Shown in pieces: positions 52,892-62,463 of a stretch of 64,000 nt of DNA; the stretch's first letter is position 1, and each line of letters begins with the position of its first letter. The position numbers were made by a program, and so were the translations under genes. Source of the DNA: Flavobacterium sp. N2270 (lineage in GTDB: Bacteria > Bacteroidota > Bacteroidia > Flavobacteriales > Flavobacteriaceae); the NCBI RefSeq assembly GCF_025947225.1, contig NZ_CP110005.1, forward strand, positions 806,001 through 870,000, read 5' to 3'. The notes under the pieces were generated by a model. That model searched no databases, had not been told where the DNA came from, and saw only the letters and a program-made list of their open reading frames with translations.

Positions 52892-55800
52892 CTAAAAATA
52901 TGCTCTTAATTGAATGCTTCCTATATGAATTGTGTTACTTGTTTCTGATTTCCTTCCTTGATAATTAACATTTACATCTAAATATTGTGTAATGTTTTTT
53001 TGTAAAAGTAAACGCCAAACCCCGTTTTTTCCGTTTTGTAATCCTTTTAGCATTTGAAATCCTACAGGTGATGTTTCATTTCCAGTAAAATTATTATCAT
53101 AATAAGCGTATTCTCCATTTATTGAAAATCCTTTTTCACTATTAAATGTAAAAGATGTTCCAAATTTATTTTGAGTAGCTTTTTCCATTAAATTAATAGT
53201 GTTTTCTTGATTTTTGAATTCGTAAAATACATCTAAACTTGCGTTTTTTGAAAACAAATAAGAGATTTTTGGAGCCAATTCATAGCTGTTTATAAAATAA
53301 TTACGTGTGGCATAATTATCTGAGATACTCTCTGAAGTTCCTATTGAACTGTTTAATTGTAACAACCAACTCTTTTTTAATAAATGCATATATTGCAATT
53401 GATGAGAACGCAAATTGTTTTCTTGTGAACCGATACTTAATAGATTTTTAACAGAATTGGTTAAATAAGAATAAGTGGTTGAATGTTTTTGTTTTCCTCT
53501 ATTAAAATATAAGTTATTTCTAAAAGAATTGTTTTGTCCTAATACATTTTCACTTGAACCTTCAAACGGATTAAGATTAAATTCATTTGAACTTCGAATG
53601 TTTTTTCGTTCTACTAATAATGAAGTTTGGTTATAAAAGTGAGATATAACCTTTTTAAAACCAGTTTCATTTTGCCAGACTAAACCATTAAATATAATTG
53701 ACTGAGAAAACTTATTTTTATTGGTTTTGACAAAAACTTGATTAGGTAAAAAGACCCTAACATATTTTGCTTGATCTGGAAATGGAGCAATTTCAAATTC
53801 TTGAAGTTCCTGAATTCCGTTATTATTATAATCATTCCAAGCATAAACTCCTTGTCCTGGCTCTACTTCTAAATATGTAAATTCTTGTTGTGCAATTGTT
53901 CCAGATGTGGTTTCGTAAACAGTTGTTAGTTGAACTAATTGTTTGAATAAGTTAGTGTTGTATAAAATTCTCGAATTTAATGACGGTTCATTTTCCTTTG
54001 CTGAATCATCAAATTTTAAATTTCTATAATTAACAAAAACACTTAAATTACTTTGTTCGTTTTTAATTAATTGCGATTTTAAATAATAAGAATTAGACTG
54101 ATTTACTCTTTTTAAAAAGCCGCTTTGTAAACTATCATTCACTCTGTTTAAGTAACCAAGTTCTATAAAAACTTTAGTAGAATCGCCACGACCTACAAAA
54201 GCTCCAACTTCAGAAAAACGCTGACTTAAATTACTTAATGCATTTGTACTTGTTAAGGTTTCTTTATTGTTTTCATGTCTGAAACTTCCACCAATCCAGT
54301 TTTTGTAGAAATGATATTTCAGTTGATTTTGTGTTCTAAAGAAATTTGATTTAGCATAAGAACCATCACTTTTTAAAATACTAGTTTCGGTATTTAAAAC
54401 GCTTTTTTTACGTTTTACTATTGCAGATAATTGATGTTTGTTTCCTGAAAAAGTTTCTGAGAAATCTAACTTTTCAAATTGATATTTTACAAAACCATTT
54501 TCTTTTAAATTAAAATTTAATCCGTTAGTAATTAAACTTTGGTTGCCCAATGGATTTGTTAAATTCCAATCTCTATTGAATTCAATAGTAAATAAACGTT
54601 CAATGCTTCTAAAATCTTTTTGAATAAACTGAATATTTGCAAAAGCATCAATATCTATTTTCCCAGTAAAAATTCGTTGATTAGCATTTAGTTTTCCTGC
54701 TATTCCTTTATTGTCATTATCGTCTATATTAGAATATAAATTTTTATCATTATTACTCACTGCAACTTCAAAATCAACATTTGTTTTATCAGAAGGCGTG
54801 TAACTTCCTAAAACAGTTGCAATTTGAATTTTTGTAGGTGCAATTAACGGAATAGTTGGTTCAAAATTTCCTTGAGGAATTCCAGCAACCGGAGCCACAT
54901 ATTCGTAAATTTTTCCAATTGTATTGCTGTTACTTAAAATGTAATTTCCAAGATTGTTTCCTACGAAAGTAAATCGTACGTTATATAATTCATCTGTTTC
55001 ATCATTAGAAAAAACAAAGGCTTCGACAGCTCCAATAAACTCTTTTTTGTATAAAATTTTATTATCAGAATACGAATCTAAATAAGCAGAAGGAGCTGTC
55101 ATTAAAGCACTGTCGTCACCAGCATCTTGCAAAATATCAACTTGTTCCGTCGATAAATTTTGTTGTAAAGGTTGGTTTTTTACATCGTTTTCAGAATAAA
55201 TAAAACCACCAATTTTAAACTTTTCTTGTTCGTGCGTTATTCCTCCGTAGGTTACAAAACGCGTAAAATTTCTATCGGTATATTGATATTCTATATTAAT
55301 ACGCATTTCAGAAGTGATAGGAAAAACCGAATTAAAAATGACTTCGCCTGCATTATAATCAATTATATAATCGTTGTTTTCTCCGCGTTCTAGTAAAATT
55401 CCGTTTACATAAACACGTTCAGAACCTGAAATTACTAAAACATATAATTCGCCATTATTCCCTTTTAATTTATACGGACCTTGATTTCCTTCTTGACCAG
55501 TAAACGTACTTCTTGCATATTGACCACGTACTAATGCTGCTGAGGCAAAAATTTCGGTCTTTTTTTCGGGTGTGCCCAAAGTGAAATGTGTAGAAAGACC
55601 TTGAACTTTTTTGTTGAAATTTAAAAATTGAGATTGCCTGTTTTCTAAAAATAAATCACCTGCTCTTATGTTCCAATTATCTGAAAATAATTCAATGAAA
55701 ATTTGATCAAACTCATCTAATTTTTGGGAATATCCACCATCTTGTAATGGAATATTACTGTCTTGAATAGAAGCTCTAAGATTTACTTTATCTGAAATTT

Positions 55801-56293
55801 TTCCTGTAATCTGTAAATCTAAATTTGAATTTACTACCGTGTTTTGATTGTTCCCAACAGTAATTCCTCGAGAAATACTTCCAGAAGTGGTTAGGCCATC
55901 AAAAGGTTTAAAATTATTTTTTGTTTCGTTTTTTATGGTGTAAAGTTTTCCCGCTTCGTTTGAAACGACTTTGTCATCATCGTAAATCGAATAAGTTTTG
56001 GTTAAAAATTCTGGAAATTTTAAATAGCGAACAGTCAGTGAATCATTCGAATTAAAATTATCTTTAAAAATTAACGTACTTTTCCTAAAATCTATTTCAT
56101 AATTTGTAGAATCAATAGGGTTTCCACTTTTGTCTAAAATTTTAAAGAAAGCCTGGTTAATACTTACTTTTTCAATAAAAATTGTGTCTTTTGAAACGGC
56201 TATTTTTTTAGATTTATAAGGGGTTTCTATTTCTTGAGCAAATATGCCAGAAACAAAAAACAGAAAAACCCATAAAATCCACCTTTGTGCCAT
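52892..56293 (-). CDS. Large outer-membrane protein of unknown function, SprA-like motif
   Basis: 1133 residues. Signal peptide (MAQRWILWVFLFFVSGIFA). The body is nearly all amphipathic beta strands with aromatic turns, and the protein ends in LRAYF, which fits a very large outer-membrane barrel. Residues about 292-335 carry the pattern SERVYVNG, LLERGEN, DYIIDYNAGEVIF, NIEYQY, also seen in SprA and other Bacteroidota envelope proteins. I recognise the family type but no function. A -7 box TACTTTTG lies at 56324-56317. A surface-protein gene follows downstream on the same strand. Confidence 0.8.
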   Translation of the reverse strand: MAQRWILWVFLFFVSGIFAQEIETPYKSKKIAVSKDTIFIEKVSINQAFFKILDKSGNPIDSTNYEIDFRKSTLIFKDNFNSNDSLTVRYLKFPEFLTKTYSIYDDDKVVSNEAGKLYTIKNETKNNFKPFDGLTTSGSISRGITVGNNQNTVVNSNLDLQITGKISDKVNLRASIQDSNIPLQDGGYSQKLDEFDQIFIELFSDNWNIRAGDLFLENRQSQFLNFNKKVQGLSTHFTLGTPEKKTEIFASAALVRGQYARSTFTGQEGNQGPYKLKGNNGELYVLVISGSERVYVNGILLERGENNDYIIDYNAGEVIFNSVFPITSEMRINIEYQYTDRNFTRFVTYGGITHEQEKFKIGGFIYSENDVKNQPLQQNLSTEQVDILQDAGDDSALMTAPSAYLDSYSDNKILYKKEFIGAVEAFVFSNDETDELYNVRFTFVGNNLGNYILSNSNTIGKIYEYVAPVAGIPQGNFEPTIPLIAPTKIQIATVLGSYTPSDKTNVDFEVAVSNNDKNLYSNIDDNDNKGIAGKLNANQRIFTGKIDIDAFANIQFIQKDFRSIERLFTIEFNRDWNLTNPLGNQSLITNGLNFNLKENGFVKYQFEKLDFSETFSGNKHQLSAIVKRKKSVLNTETSILKSDGSYAKSNFFRTQNQLKYHFYKNWIGGSFRHENNKETLTSTNALSNLSQRFSEVGAFVGRGDSTKVFIELGYLNRVNDSLQSGFLKRVNQSNSYYLKSQLIKNEQSNLSVFVNYRNLKFDDSAKENEPSLNSRILYNTNLFKQLVQLTTVYETTSGTIAQQEFTYLEVEPGQGVYAWNDYNNNGIQELQEFEIAPFPDQAKYVRVFLPNQVFVKTNKNKFSQSIIFNGLVWQNETGFKKVISHFYNQTSLLVERKNIRSSNEFNLNPFEGSSENVLGQNNSFRNNLYFNRGKQKHSTTYSYLTNSVKNLLSIGSQENNLRSHQLQYMHLLKKSWLLQLNSSIGTSESISDNYATRNYFINSYELAPKISYLFSKNASLDVFYEFKNQENTINLMEKATQNKFGTSFTFNSEKGFSINGEYAYYDNNFTGNETSPVGFQMLKGLQNGKNGVWRLLLQKNITQYLDVNVNYQGRKSETSNTIHIGSIQLRAYF

Positions 56294-56316
56294 AAATACT
56301 ATAACTCTTATTTTTC

Positions 56317-56324
56317 AAAAGTAG
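56317..56324 (-). promoter_or_regulatory. -7 box of the large outer-membrane protein gene
   Basis: Minus strand TACTTTTG, perfect TAnnTTTG, 23 nt upstream of the start. Confidence 0.45.
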
Positions 56325-56365
56325 TATTTATAAGCCTAATTCTTTAGTCAATTAAGTAAAATAAA

Positions 56366-57619
56366 CTACTCTTTCGTTACAATTTGCATGGTTTCTCTTG
56401 AAATTTGTTTTAGCAAAACCGTTTTATTGTTTTCTACAATTTCTTTTACGTTTTCGTCAAAATGTCTAATCGTGTAAAGCGATACATTCTCGTTGAATGT
56501 TACTTTGAACTTTTTAGCCAAAATATTTTTCACTTCCATAAAATTATTGAATTTGTCTTCAATACAAACGGAAAAACTAATGGCCGAATTTTGAATTAGA
56601 TTTACTTTTAATTTATGTTGGTGAAATAGCGCAAAAATTTCGCTGATATGCTCTTCCATAATAAATGAAAAATCTAACGAAGAAAGCGAAAGTAACAATT
56701 GTCCTTTTTTAACAATATAGCAAGGAATGTGCGGTTCTAAATCGGCTCCACGAGAAACACTTGTTCCTGCTAAAAGCGGGTTAATAAATGACTTTACGTA
56801 TAAAGGAATTTCTTTTTTTTGAAGCGGTTGTAATGTTTTTGGGTGAATAACACTTGCTCCATAAAAAGCCAATTCAATTGCTTCTCTATATGAAATTTGA
56901 TTCAATAAAAGAGCATTTTCAAAATATCTTGGGTCAGCATTTAAAACTCCTGGTACATCTTTCCAAATAGTAACACTTTCTGCACCTATACAATAAGCAA
57001 AAATTGCTGCAGAATAATCGGAACCTTCACGTCCTAAAGTAGTTGTAAAGTTATTGTCATCTGCGCCTATAAAACCTTGTGTAATGTTTAAAGTGTTCTT
57101 TTTTATGTTTTTTGTAATTCTTTTTTGAGTGGCTTCCCAGTCTACATTTGCATCTCTGTATGTGTTATCTGTTTTAATAAGATTACGCACATCAATCCAA
57201 TTGTTATACAATCCGTTTTCGTTAAAATAAGCACTAACAATTGTTGTTGATAAAAGTTCTCCAAAACTTACAATTTGATCGTATACAAAATTGTAGTTTG
57301 GCGATTTGTTACTCCTAATAAAATATTCTAAATCTTCAAAATGACTGTTTACCGTATAAAAAACGTCGTGCTCTTCATCATCAAATAAATCTAATAAAAT
57401 TTGATTGTGGTATTTTTTTACTTCTTGAATAGACGATTGTAAAGCTGGAGATTTTTCGAAATAATTTTTAATTACTTCTTCAAAAGCATTAGTGGTTTTT
57501 CCCATTGCAGAAATAATCACTAAGACATTTTCATGCCCTACTTGCTGCATTACATTCAATACGTTTTTTACTCCATCAGCATCTTTTACAGAAGCTCCAC
57601 CAAATTTAAATATTTTCAT
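56366..57619 (-). CDS. lysC: Aspartate kinase
   Basis: First enzyme of the aspartate family (lysine/DAP, threonine, methionine), making aspartyl phosphate. 417 residues. The kinase part begins KFGGASVKDADGVKNV and has FGELLSTTIVS, TTLGREGSDYSAAIFA and WKDVPGVLNADPR. A C-terminal ACT-like region (about 320-400) is present, so feedback control by an amino acid is likely. Monofunctional: no fused homoserine dehydrogenase. A dispersed repeat separates it from the GNAT gene on the same strand. Confidence 0.95.
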   Translation of the reverse strand: MKIFKFGGASVKDADGVKNVLNVMQQVGHENVLVIISAMGKTTNAFEEVIKNYFEKSPALQSSIQEVKKYHNQILLDLFDDEEHDVFYTVNSHFEDLEYFIRSNKSPNYNFVYDQIVSFGELLSTTIVSAYFNENGLYNNWIDVRNLIKTDNTYRDANVDWEATQKRITKNIKKNTLNITQGFIGADDNNFTTTLGREGSDYSAAIFAYCIGAESVTIWKDVPGVLNADPRYFENALLLNQISYREAIELAFYGASVIHPKTLQPLQKKEIPLYVKSFINPLLAGTSVSRGADLEPHIPCYIVKKGQLLLSLSSLDFSFIMEEHISEIFALFHQHKLKVNLIQNSAISFSVCIEDKFNNFMEVKNILAKKFKVTFNENVSLYTIRHFDENVKEIVENNKTVLLKQISRETMQIVTKE

Positions 57620-57624
57620 TTTTA

Positions 57625-57653
57625 TGTCATTACGAGGAACGAAATAATCTTAT
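57625..57653 (+). repeat. Diverged copy of the REP-like repeat
   Basis: Starts TGTCATTACGAGGAACGAA; matches the left repeat of the GIY-YIG element at about 20 of 29 positions, with the conserved GTCATT and CGA. It fills the gap between lysC and the GNAT gene. Confidence 0.55.
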
Positions 57654-57656
57654 CCT

Positions 57657-58130
57657 CTAGTTATTTTTTACAAAAGATTCAATACCTGCTTCATCCATTT
57701 GTACTACATACCAATCTTCTAATATTTTTGCACCTGATTTTTTATAGAACTCTATTGCATTTGTATTCCAATCTAAAACATTCCATTCAATTCTTCGCAC
57801 ATTGTCTTTTTTACCCTGTTTAATTATTTCGCTATACAAAGCAATGCCAGCACCAGTTCCACGAGCTGATTCTTTAACCACTAAATCTTCTAAATGAATA
57901 GTTTTTCCTTTCCAAGTAGAATATCGATAATAATAAAGAGCAATTCCAATAATTTCATTATCTCTTTCAGCAACAAAAGTATGAAAAAGCGGTTGTTCAG
58001 AAAAACCATCGCGAATTAAATCCTCTACAGTAACCACAACTGCATCGGGTTCTTTTTCAAATATTGCAAGTTCTATGATTAAATCTAAAACAGCTTGCAT
58101 GTCTTTTGGTTCTCCTTTTCGAATAATCAT
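57657..58130 (-). CDS. GNAT family N-acetyltransferase
   Basis: 157 residues, GCN5-type fold. The acetyl-CoA site shows VVKESARGTGAGIALY (R/QxxGxG/A-like) and the C-terminal VLDWNTNAIEFYKKSGAKI is typical of diamine/polyamine acetyltransferase (SSAT-like) members. Substrate not certain. A perfect -7 box TATTTTTG lies at 58164-58157, 26 nt upstream. Transcription may continue into lysC through the repeat. Confidence 0.9.
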   Translation of the reverse strand: MIIRKGEPKDMQAVLDLIIELAIFEKEPDAVVVTVEDLIRDGFSEQPLFHTFVAERDNEIIGIALYYYRYSTWKGKTIHLEDLVVKESARGTGAGIALYSEIIKQGKKDNVRRIEWNVLDWNTNAIEFYKKSGAKILEDWYVVQMDEAGIESFVKNN

Positions 58131-58156
58131 TTGGGTAAAGATTTATTTATGATGTA

Positions 58157-58164
58157 CAAAAATA
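58157..58164 (-). promoter_or_regulatory. -7 box of the GNAT gene
   Basis: Minus strand TATTTTTG, perfect TAnnTTTG; no -33 at ideal spacing. Confidence 0.4.
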
Positions 58165-58193
58165 AGATTCTGATAAACATATACCGAAATAAT

Positions 58194-58223
58194 TTACTCA
58201 TTTCACAAAAAACACGATATTTG
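58194..58223 (+). promoter_or_regulatory. Possible fbp promoter
   Basis: TTA, 19 nt, GATATTTG (58216-58223), one base off consensus in each element; the start codon is 28 nt further on. Confidence 0.4.
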
Positions 58224-58251
58224 TAGCATAACACAACAACACATAGTACTA

Positions 58252-59256
58252 ATGGAAGAAAGAAATACCACTTTAGGCGAATTTATTATTGAAAATCAAA
58301 CCTCATTTCAATATTCAACTGGAGAATTATCGAGAATAATTAACTCTATTCGTTTGGCAGCAAAAGTTGTCAATTATAAAGTAAACAAAGCAGGATTAGT
58401 AGATATTGTTGGTGCTGCTGGAGAACAAAATATTCAAGGAGAAGATCAACAGAAGTTAGATGTTTATGCAAATGAAGTGTTTATTCAAACTTTAATTAAT
58501 AGAGAAATTGTTTGTGGAATTGCTTCCGAAGAAAATGACGATTTCATTACTGTTGCAGGTTCAGATAACAGTCATAATAATAAATATGTTGTTTTAATGG
58601 ATCCTTTAGATGGTTCTTCAAATATTGATGTAAATGTTTCAGTGGGGACAATATTTTCAGTGTATAGAAGAGTTTCCCCAGTAGGCACTCCAGTAACAGA
58701 AGCCGATTTTTTACAACCCGGTACACAACAAGTTGCTGCGGGTTATGTTATTTATGGGACATCTACCATGATTGTTTATACAACAGGTCACGGTGTTAAT
58801 GGATTTACATTAAATCCCGCTATTGGAACATTTTACTTATCGCATCCCAATATGCAATTTTCTAAAGACGGACACATTTATTCAATAAACGAAGGGAATT
58901 ATATTCATTTTCCTCAAGGAGTTAAAAATTATTTAAAATATTGTCAAGCAGAAGAAGGCGATCGTCCTTATACATCTAGATATATTGGAAGTTTGGTTTC
59001 TGATTTTCACAGAAATATGATTAAAGGAGGAATTTATATTTATCCAACAAGTTCTAAAGCTCCAAAAGGTAAACTAAGATTGTTATATGAATGTAATCCT
59101 ATGGCATTTTTAGCAGAACAAGCAGGTGGAAAAGCATCTGATGGTTATAATAGAATTATGGAAATTCAACCTACAGAATTACATCAAAGAGTTCCGTTCT
59201 TTTGTGGAAGTTTTAATATGGTAGAAAAAGCCGAAGAATTCATGAAGAATTCATAA
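58252..59256 (+). CDS. fbp: Class 1 fructose-1,6-bisphosphatase
   Basis: Gluconeogenic phosphatase, cytosolic. 334 residues with the inositol-phosphatase-type metal motif [11 protein letters not shown] (Asp117 in DPLDG), GIASEEND upstream, [13 protein letters not shown] and [25 protein letters not shown]. Full length for the class. Single gene with a strong terminator. Confidence 0.98.
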   Translation: MEERNTTLGEFIIENQTSFQYSTGELSRIINSIRLAAKVVNYKVNKAGLVDIVGAAGEQNIQGEDQQKLDVYANEVFIQTLINREIVCGIASEENDDFITVAGSDNSHNNKYVVLMDPLDGSSNIDVNVSVGTIFSVYRRVSPVGTPVTEADFLQPGTQQVAAGYVIYGTSTMIVYTTGHGVNGFTLNPAIGTFYLSHPNMQFSKDGHIYSINEGNYIHFPQGVKNYLKYCQAEEGDRPYTSRYIGSLVSDFHRNMIKGGIYIYPTSSKAPKGKLRLLYECNPMAFLAEQAGGKASDGYNRIMEIQPTELHQRVPFFCGSFNMVEKAEEFMKNS

Positions 59257-59260
59257 TAAT

Positions 59261-59299
59261 AAAAGCCCTTCACAATTAAATGAAGGGCTTTTCTTTTTT
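59261..59299. terminator. Terminator after fbp
   Basis: AAAAGCCCTTCA and TGAAGGGCTTTT around an 8-nt loop, followed by a T tract; A-run on the left allows use from the TerB side too. Confidence 0.9.
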
Positions 59300-59731
59300 T
59301 TATTTATTCATGTGTTGCATTTCATACATAAAAGTATCTAAATCTACATTTAGAACTAATAATGAAAGCGCTTTATTCACAATGTATTCAACATTACTTG
59401 GTGTAAATCCTAAACCTAATGAAAGGCGAGTTAAAATTTGTTTTTGTTTTGGTCCCAAAACATGATCAGCATAAACCATTCTAGCTAAATCATACAATCT
59501 CTCTAATCTTTGAGTATATAAAACTGGAGGGTTAATAGGATATTTTGAAGGGTTTTCTAAAATCTCTTCATATTCTGTTTTTGAAATATCAAGTCTAATT
59601 GCTAATTTGTCTAAAAATTCTCTTTCTTCTGAAGACAATTCTCCGTCAGACAAAGCAACTCTAACAATTGCAGAAAAATGACTTTTATTTCTGTTTTTAA
59701 ATTCGTTATCAAATAAATCTGAAAATGACAT
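59300..59731 (-). CDS. TerB-like protein
   Basis: 143 residues, all-helical, with the pattern VALSDGELSSEEREFLDKLAIRLDIS typical of the TerB superfamily, and further LARMVYADHVLGPKQKQILTRLSLGLGF. Acidic metal-binding-like residues (DGELS) fit the family. The tellurite name is inherited; no ter operon is here, and the function is unknown. A perfect -7 box TATATTTG lies at 59761-59754. Confidence 0.85.
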   Translation of the reverse strand: MSFSDLFDNEFKNRNKSHFSAIVRVALSDGELSSEEREFLDKLAIRLDISKTEYEEILENPSKYPINPPVLYTQRLERLYDLARMVYADHVLGPKQKQILTRLSLGLGFTPSNVEYIVNKALSLLVLNVDLDTFMYEMQHMNK

Positions 59732-59753
59732 AGCTATATGTATTAATGTTATG

Positions 59754-59783
59754 CAAATATACTTTATATTTCATTTTTTAGAA
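59754..59783 (-). promoter_or_regulatory. Promoter of the TerB-like gene
   Basis: Minus strand TTC, 19 nt, TATATTTG (59761-59754); the -7 is perfect and the -33 one base off. Confidence 0.45.
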
Positions 59784-59864
59784 AAAAATTGCAAGGTTTT
59801 ATTAAAGCGTTTAATAAATTATAAAATAAATTGTAAGTTTGAATAAATCAAAATACACTTACTC

Positions 59865-60458
59865 ATGTCCCAATTCTGGCTTTATTTTAAATTAGGTCTC
59901 GATCATGTATTAGACATTCATGCTTATGATCATGTAATGTTTTTAATTGCTTTAATGGTTCCTTATGCTTTTAAGGACTGGAAACGTATTTTTTTATTGG
60001 TTTCTCTTTTTACATTAGGACATACATTATCATTAATATTGTCTGTTTTTGGAACAGTAGTTATTGCTCCAAAATATGTTGAGTTTTTAATTCCCATTAC
60101 GATACTAATTACCGCTGTATTTCATCTTTTTACCGCCGGAAAATCATCAAGAAAAGAAAGCATTTCTTTTGTTGCTGTTGTTACTTTGTTTTTTGGAATA
60201 ATTCATGGATTAGGTTTTTCAAATTATTTTAATTCTATTTTGCCAGGAAGCGCAGCTGATAAATTATTACCGTTATTAGAATTTGCATTAGGAATAGAAG
60301 CTTCACAAATAATTGTAGTATTTGTAGTTCTTGTAATTAGTTACATAGCGCAAACATTTTTTAGATTTTCTAAAAGAGATTGGGCATTAGTATTGTCAGC
60401 TTTTATAATTGGTTTAGTTTTGCCAATGTTAATTGAAAATGAAATTTGGAACAGATAA
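59865..60458 (+). CDS. HupE/UreJ family membrane protein
   Basis: 197 residues with six predicted membrane helices. It starts FKLGLDHVLDIHAYDHVMFLIALMVPY, which matches the HupE/UreJ_2 type with conserved His and Asp in the first helices, plus TLGHTLSLILSVFG and GIIHGLGFSNYF. Some members move nickel or cobalt; in Bacteroidota many are orphan, so substrate is open. The stop overlaps the next gene's start by one base (TAATG). Confidence 0.9.
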   Translation: MSQFWLYFKLGLDHVLDIHAYDHVMFLIALMVPYAFKDWKRIFLLVSLFTLGHTLSLILSVFGTVVIAPKYVEFLIPITILITAVFHLFTAGKSSRKESISFVAVVTLFFGIIHGLGFSNYFNSILPGSAADKLLPLLEFALGIEASQIIVVFVVLVISYIAQTFFRFSKRDWALVLSAFIIGLVLPMLIENEIWNR

Positions 60459-60886
60459 TGTCAGAGAAAAAATCAAAATACGACAAAGCTTATTTGAGAA
60501 TTGCTAAAGAATGGGGACAGTTGTCTTATTGTAAAAGAAAACAAGTTGGAGCCATTATTGTAAAAGACAGAATGATTATTTCTGATGGTTACAATGGAAC
60601 ACCTTCTGGATTTGAAAATTGCTGTGAAGATGAAGACAATCTTACAAAATGGTATGTTTTACATGCAGAAGCAAATGCGATTTCAAAAGTTGCACGTTCT
60701 ACACAATCATGTGAAAACGCTACGTTATATATTACTCTTTCTCCTTGTAAAGATTGTAGTAAGTTAATCCATCAATCCGGAATAAAAAGAGTCGTTTATC
60801 ACGAAGAATATAAAGATACTTCAGGTGTAGATTTTTTAAGAAAAGCAGGAGTAGAAGTAGAATTGTTTCCAGACTTAAGTAAATAA
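60458..60886 (+). CDS. dCMP deaminase family protein
   Basis: 142 residues. The zinc motifs are VLHAEANAISK (His and catalytic Glu) and SPCKDCSK (two Cys), and GYNGTPSGFENC is the nucleotide-recognition block of the ComEB/dCMP deaminase group. It makes dUMP for dTTP synthesis. I start at the ATG at 60458, giving a TAATG overlap with the HupE-like gene, rather than the earlier ATG at 60446. The protease gene follows after 6 nt. Confidence 0.92.
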   Translation: MSEKKSKYDKAYLRIAKEWGQLSYCKRKQVGAIIVKDRMIISDGYNGTPSGFENCCEDEDNLTKWYVLHAEANAISKVARSTQSCENATLYITLSPCKDCSKLIHQSGIKRVVYHEEYKDTSGVDFLRKAGVEVELFPDLSK

Positions 60887-60892
60887 TTACAC

Positions 60893-62461
60893 ATGAAAGT
60901 TAATAAGATTTATTTTCCCATCATAATTGCAATGGCAGTTGCTTTTGGATTGCTTTTGGGTAATAACTTGAATAATTCTCCTGAACTTTCTGGTAAAAAC
61001 ACATATAAACATAAGCTTAATAAACTCATAGATTTTATCGAAAGAGAATATGTTGATGAAATCAATACTGATTCTATAGTAGATTTAACCGTAAATGGAA
61101 TTCTTGAAAATTTAGACCCACATTCAGTTTATATTGCTAAAAACGAACTTCAATTTGTAAACGAAAGCATGAAAGGTGACTTCGTAGGGATTGGAGTAAA
61201 TTTTTATATGTATAAAGATTCATTAGCTGTTATTAAACCAATACCTAATGGTCCTTCAGAAAAAGCAGGAATTTTAGCGGGTGACCGAATTTTATTTGCA
61301 GGTAAAACGCAATTGTTCGATAAAAATATTACAAACGATACTTTATTAGCTAAGTTAAAAGGGCAAGAGAATTCAAAAATTGAACTTTTAGTTTATAGAA
61401 AATCAGTCAATAAAAAATTTAAATTTACTGTAACTAGGGGAGTTGTTCCAATAAAAAGCGTTGATGTAGCCTTAATGGTTAATAACAAGAAAGGTTACAT
61501 TAAAATAAACCGATTTGCAGAAACTACTTATACCGAATTCCATAAAGCACTTTTAGATTTGAAAAAACAAGGCATGAATGAATTAATTATCGATTTAAGA
61601 GATAACGGAGGCGGTTATTTAGAAATTGCCAATCAAATTGCTGATGAAATTTTAAAAGAAAATGTATTAATAGTTAAAACGAAAAATAAAAAAGGTAATA
61701 TAGACAAAACATTAGCAACTAATAAAGGAGATTTTGAAAACGGAAAAGTCTATATTCTAATTAATGAAAATAGCGCTTCAGCAAGTGAAATTTTAGCAGG
61801 TGCGGTTCAAGATAACGATAGAGGAACAATTGTAGGTAGAAGATCTTTTGGAAAAGGATTGGTGCAAAGAGAAATGCCTTTAGGAGATGGATCTGCTGTT
61901 AGATTAACGGTTGCAAGATATTACACGCCTTCTGGTCGTTCTATACAAAAACCTTATGCAGACAAAGGAGCGCAATATTTTAATGAGTTTGAAAAGCGTT
62001 TTGAAAGCGGAGAATTATATGAAGCAGACACAATTAAGGTAGCCGACAGTTTAAAGTTTAAAACCAAAAAAGGAAGAATCGTTTACGGCGGAGGCGGAAT
62101 ATCTCCTGATATTTTTGTGCCTTTTCAAGCTAAAAACATGGATGATGTTACTCTCATGATAATGCAATCTGGATTGTTAAGTTATTATGTTTTTGAACAA
62201 ATAGACAATGATAGAAACTTTTTTAATAAATTAACAAAAGAACAATTAAGAGAAGAGTTACTGAATAATGAAAAGTATTTATCAGGTTTTAAAAAATACG
62301 TTGCACAAAGTGGATTTATTTTAAACTTTTCTTCTGAAAAAGAAAAAGTAAATAATTATTTATTTGCCGAATTTGTCAAACAACTGTTTGATGAAAAGGA
62401 GTATTACCAAATCATTTTAAATGAAGATGAAATGGTAAAGAAGGTGTTGGAAATTAAATAA
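60893..62461 (+). CDS. S41 family carboxyl-terminal processing protease
   Basis: 522 residues, CtpA/Prc-like, periplasmic with an N-terminal membrane anchor (about 8-24). A PDZ domain (about 85-180, with GDFVGIGVNFYMYKD and SEKAGILAGDRI) precedes the peptidase domain. The catalytic Ser296 (NSASASE) and Lys321 (RRSFGKGLVQ) are 25 residues apart, as in the family. It would trim or degrade envelope proteins. It is the last gene of the HupE-like, dCMP deaminase, protease run. Confidence 0.95.
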   Translation: MKVNKIYFPIIIAMAVAFGLLLGNNLNNSPELSGKNTYKHKLNKLIDFIEREYVDEINTDSIVDLTVNGILENLDPHSVYIAKNELQFVNESMKGDFVGIGVNFYMYKDSLAVIKPIPNGPSEKAGILAGDRILFAGKTQLFDKNITNDTLLAKLKGQENSKIELLVYRKSVNKKFKFTVTRGVVPIKSVDVALMVNNKKGYIKINRFAETTYTEFHKALLDLKKQGMNELIIDLRDNGGGYLEIANQIADEILKENVLIVKTKNKKGNIDKTLATNKGDFENGKVYILINENSASASEILAGAVQDNDRGTIVGRRSFGKGLVQREMPLGDGSAVRLTVARYYTPSGRSIQKPYADKGAQYFNEFEKRFESGELYEADTIKVADSLKFKTKKGRIVYGGGGISPDIFVPFQAKNMDDVTLMIMQSGLLSYYVFEQIDNDRNFFNKLTKEQLREELLNNEKYLSGFKKYVAQSGFILNFSSEKEKVNNYLFAEFVKQLFDEKEYYQIILNEDEMVKKVLEIK

Positions 62462-62463
62462 CT

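Noticed and set aside
59300..59731. Tellurite resistance from a TerB-like gene
   Set aside because: Single-domain TerB-like proteins are widespread and no terA/C/D/Z genes are near.
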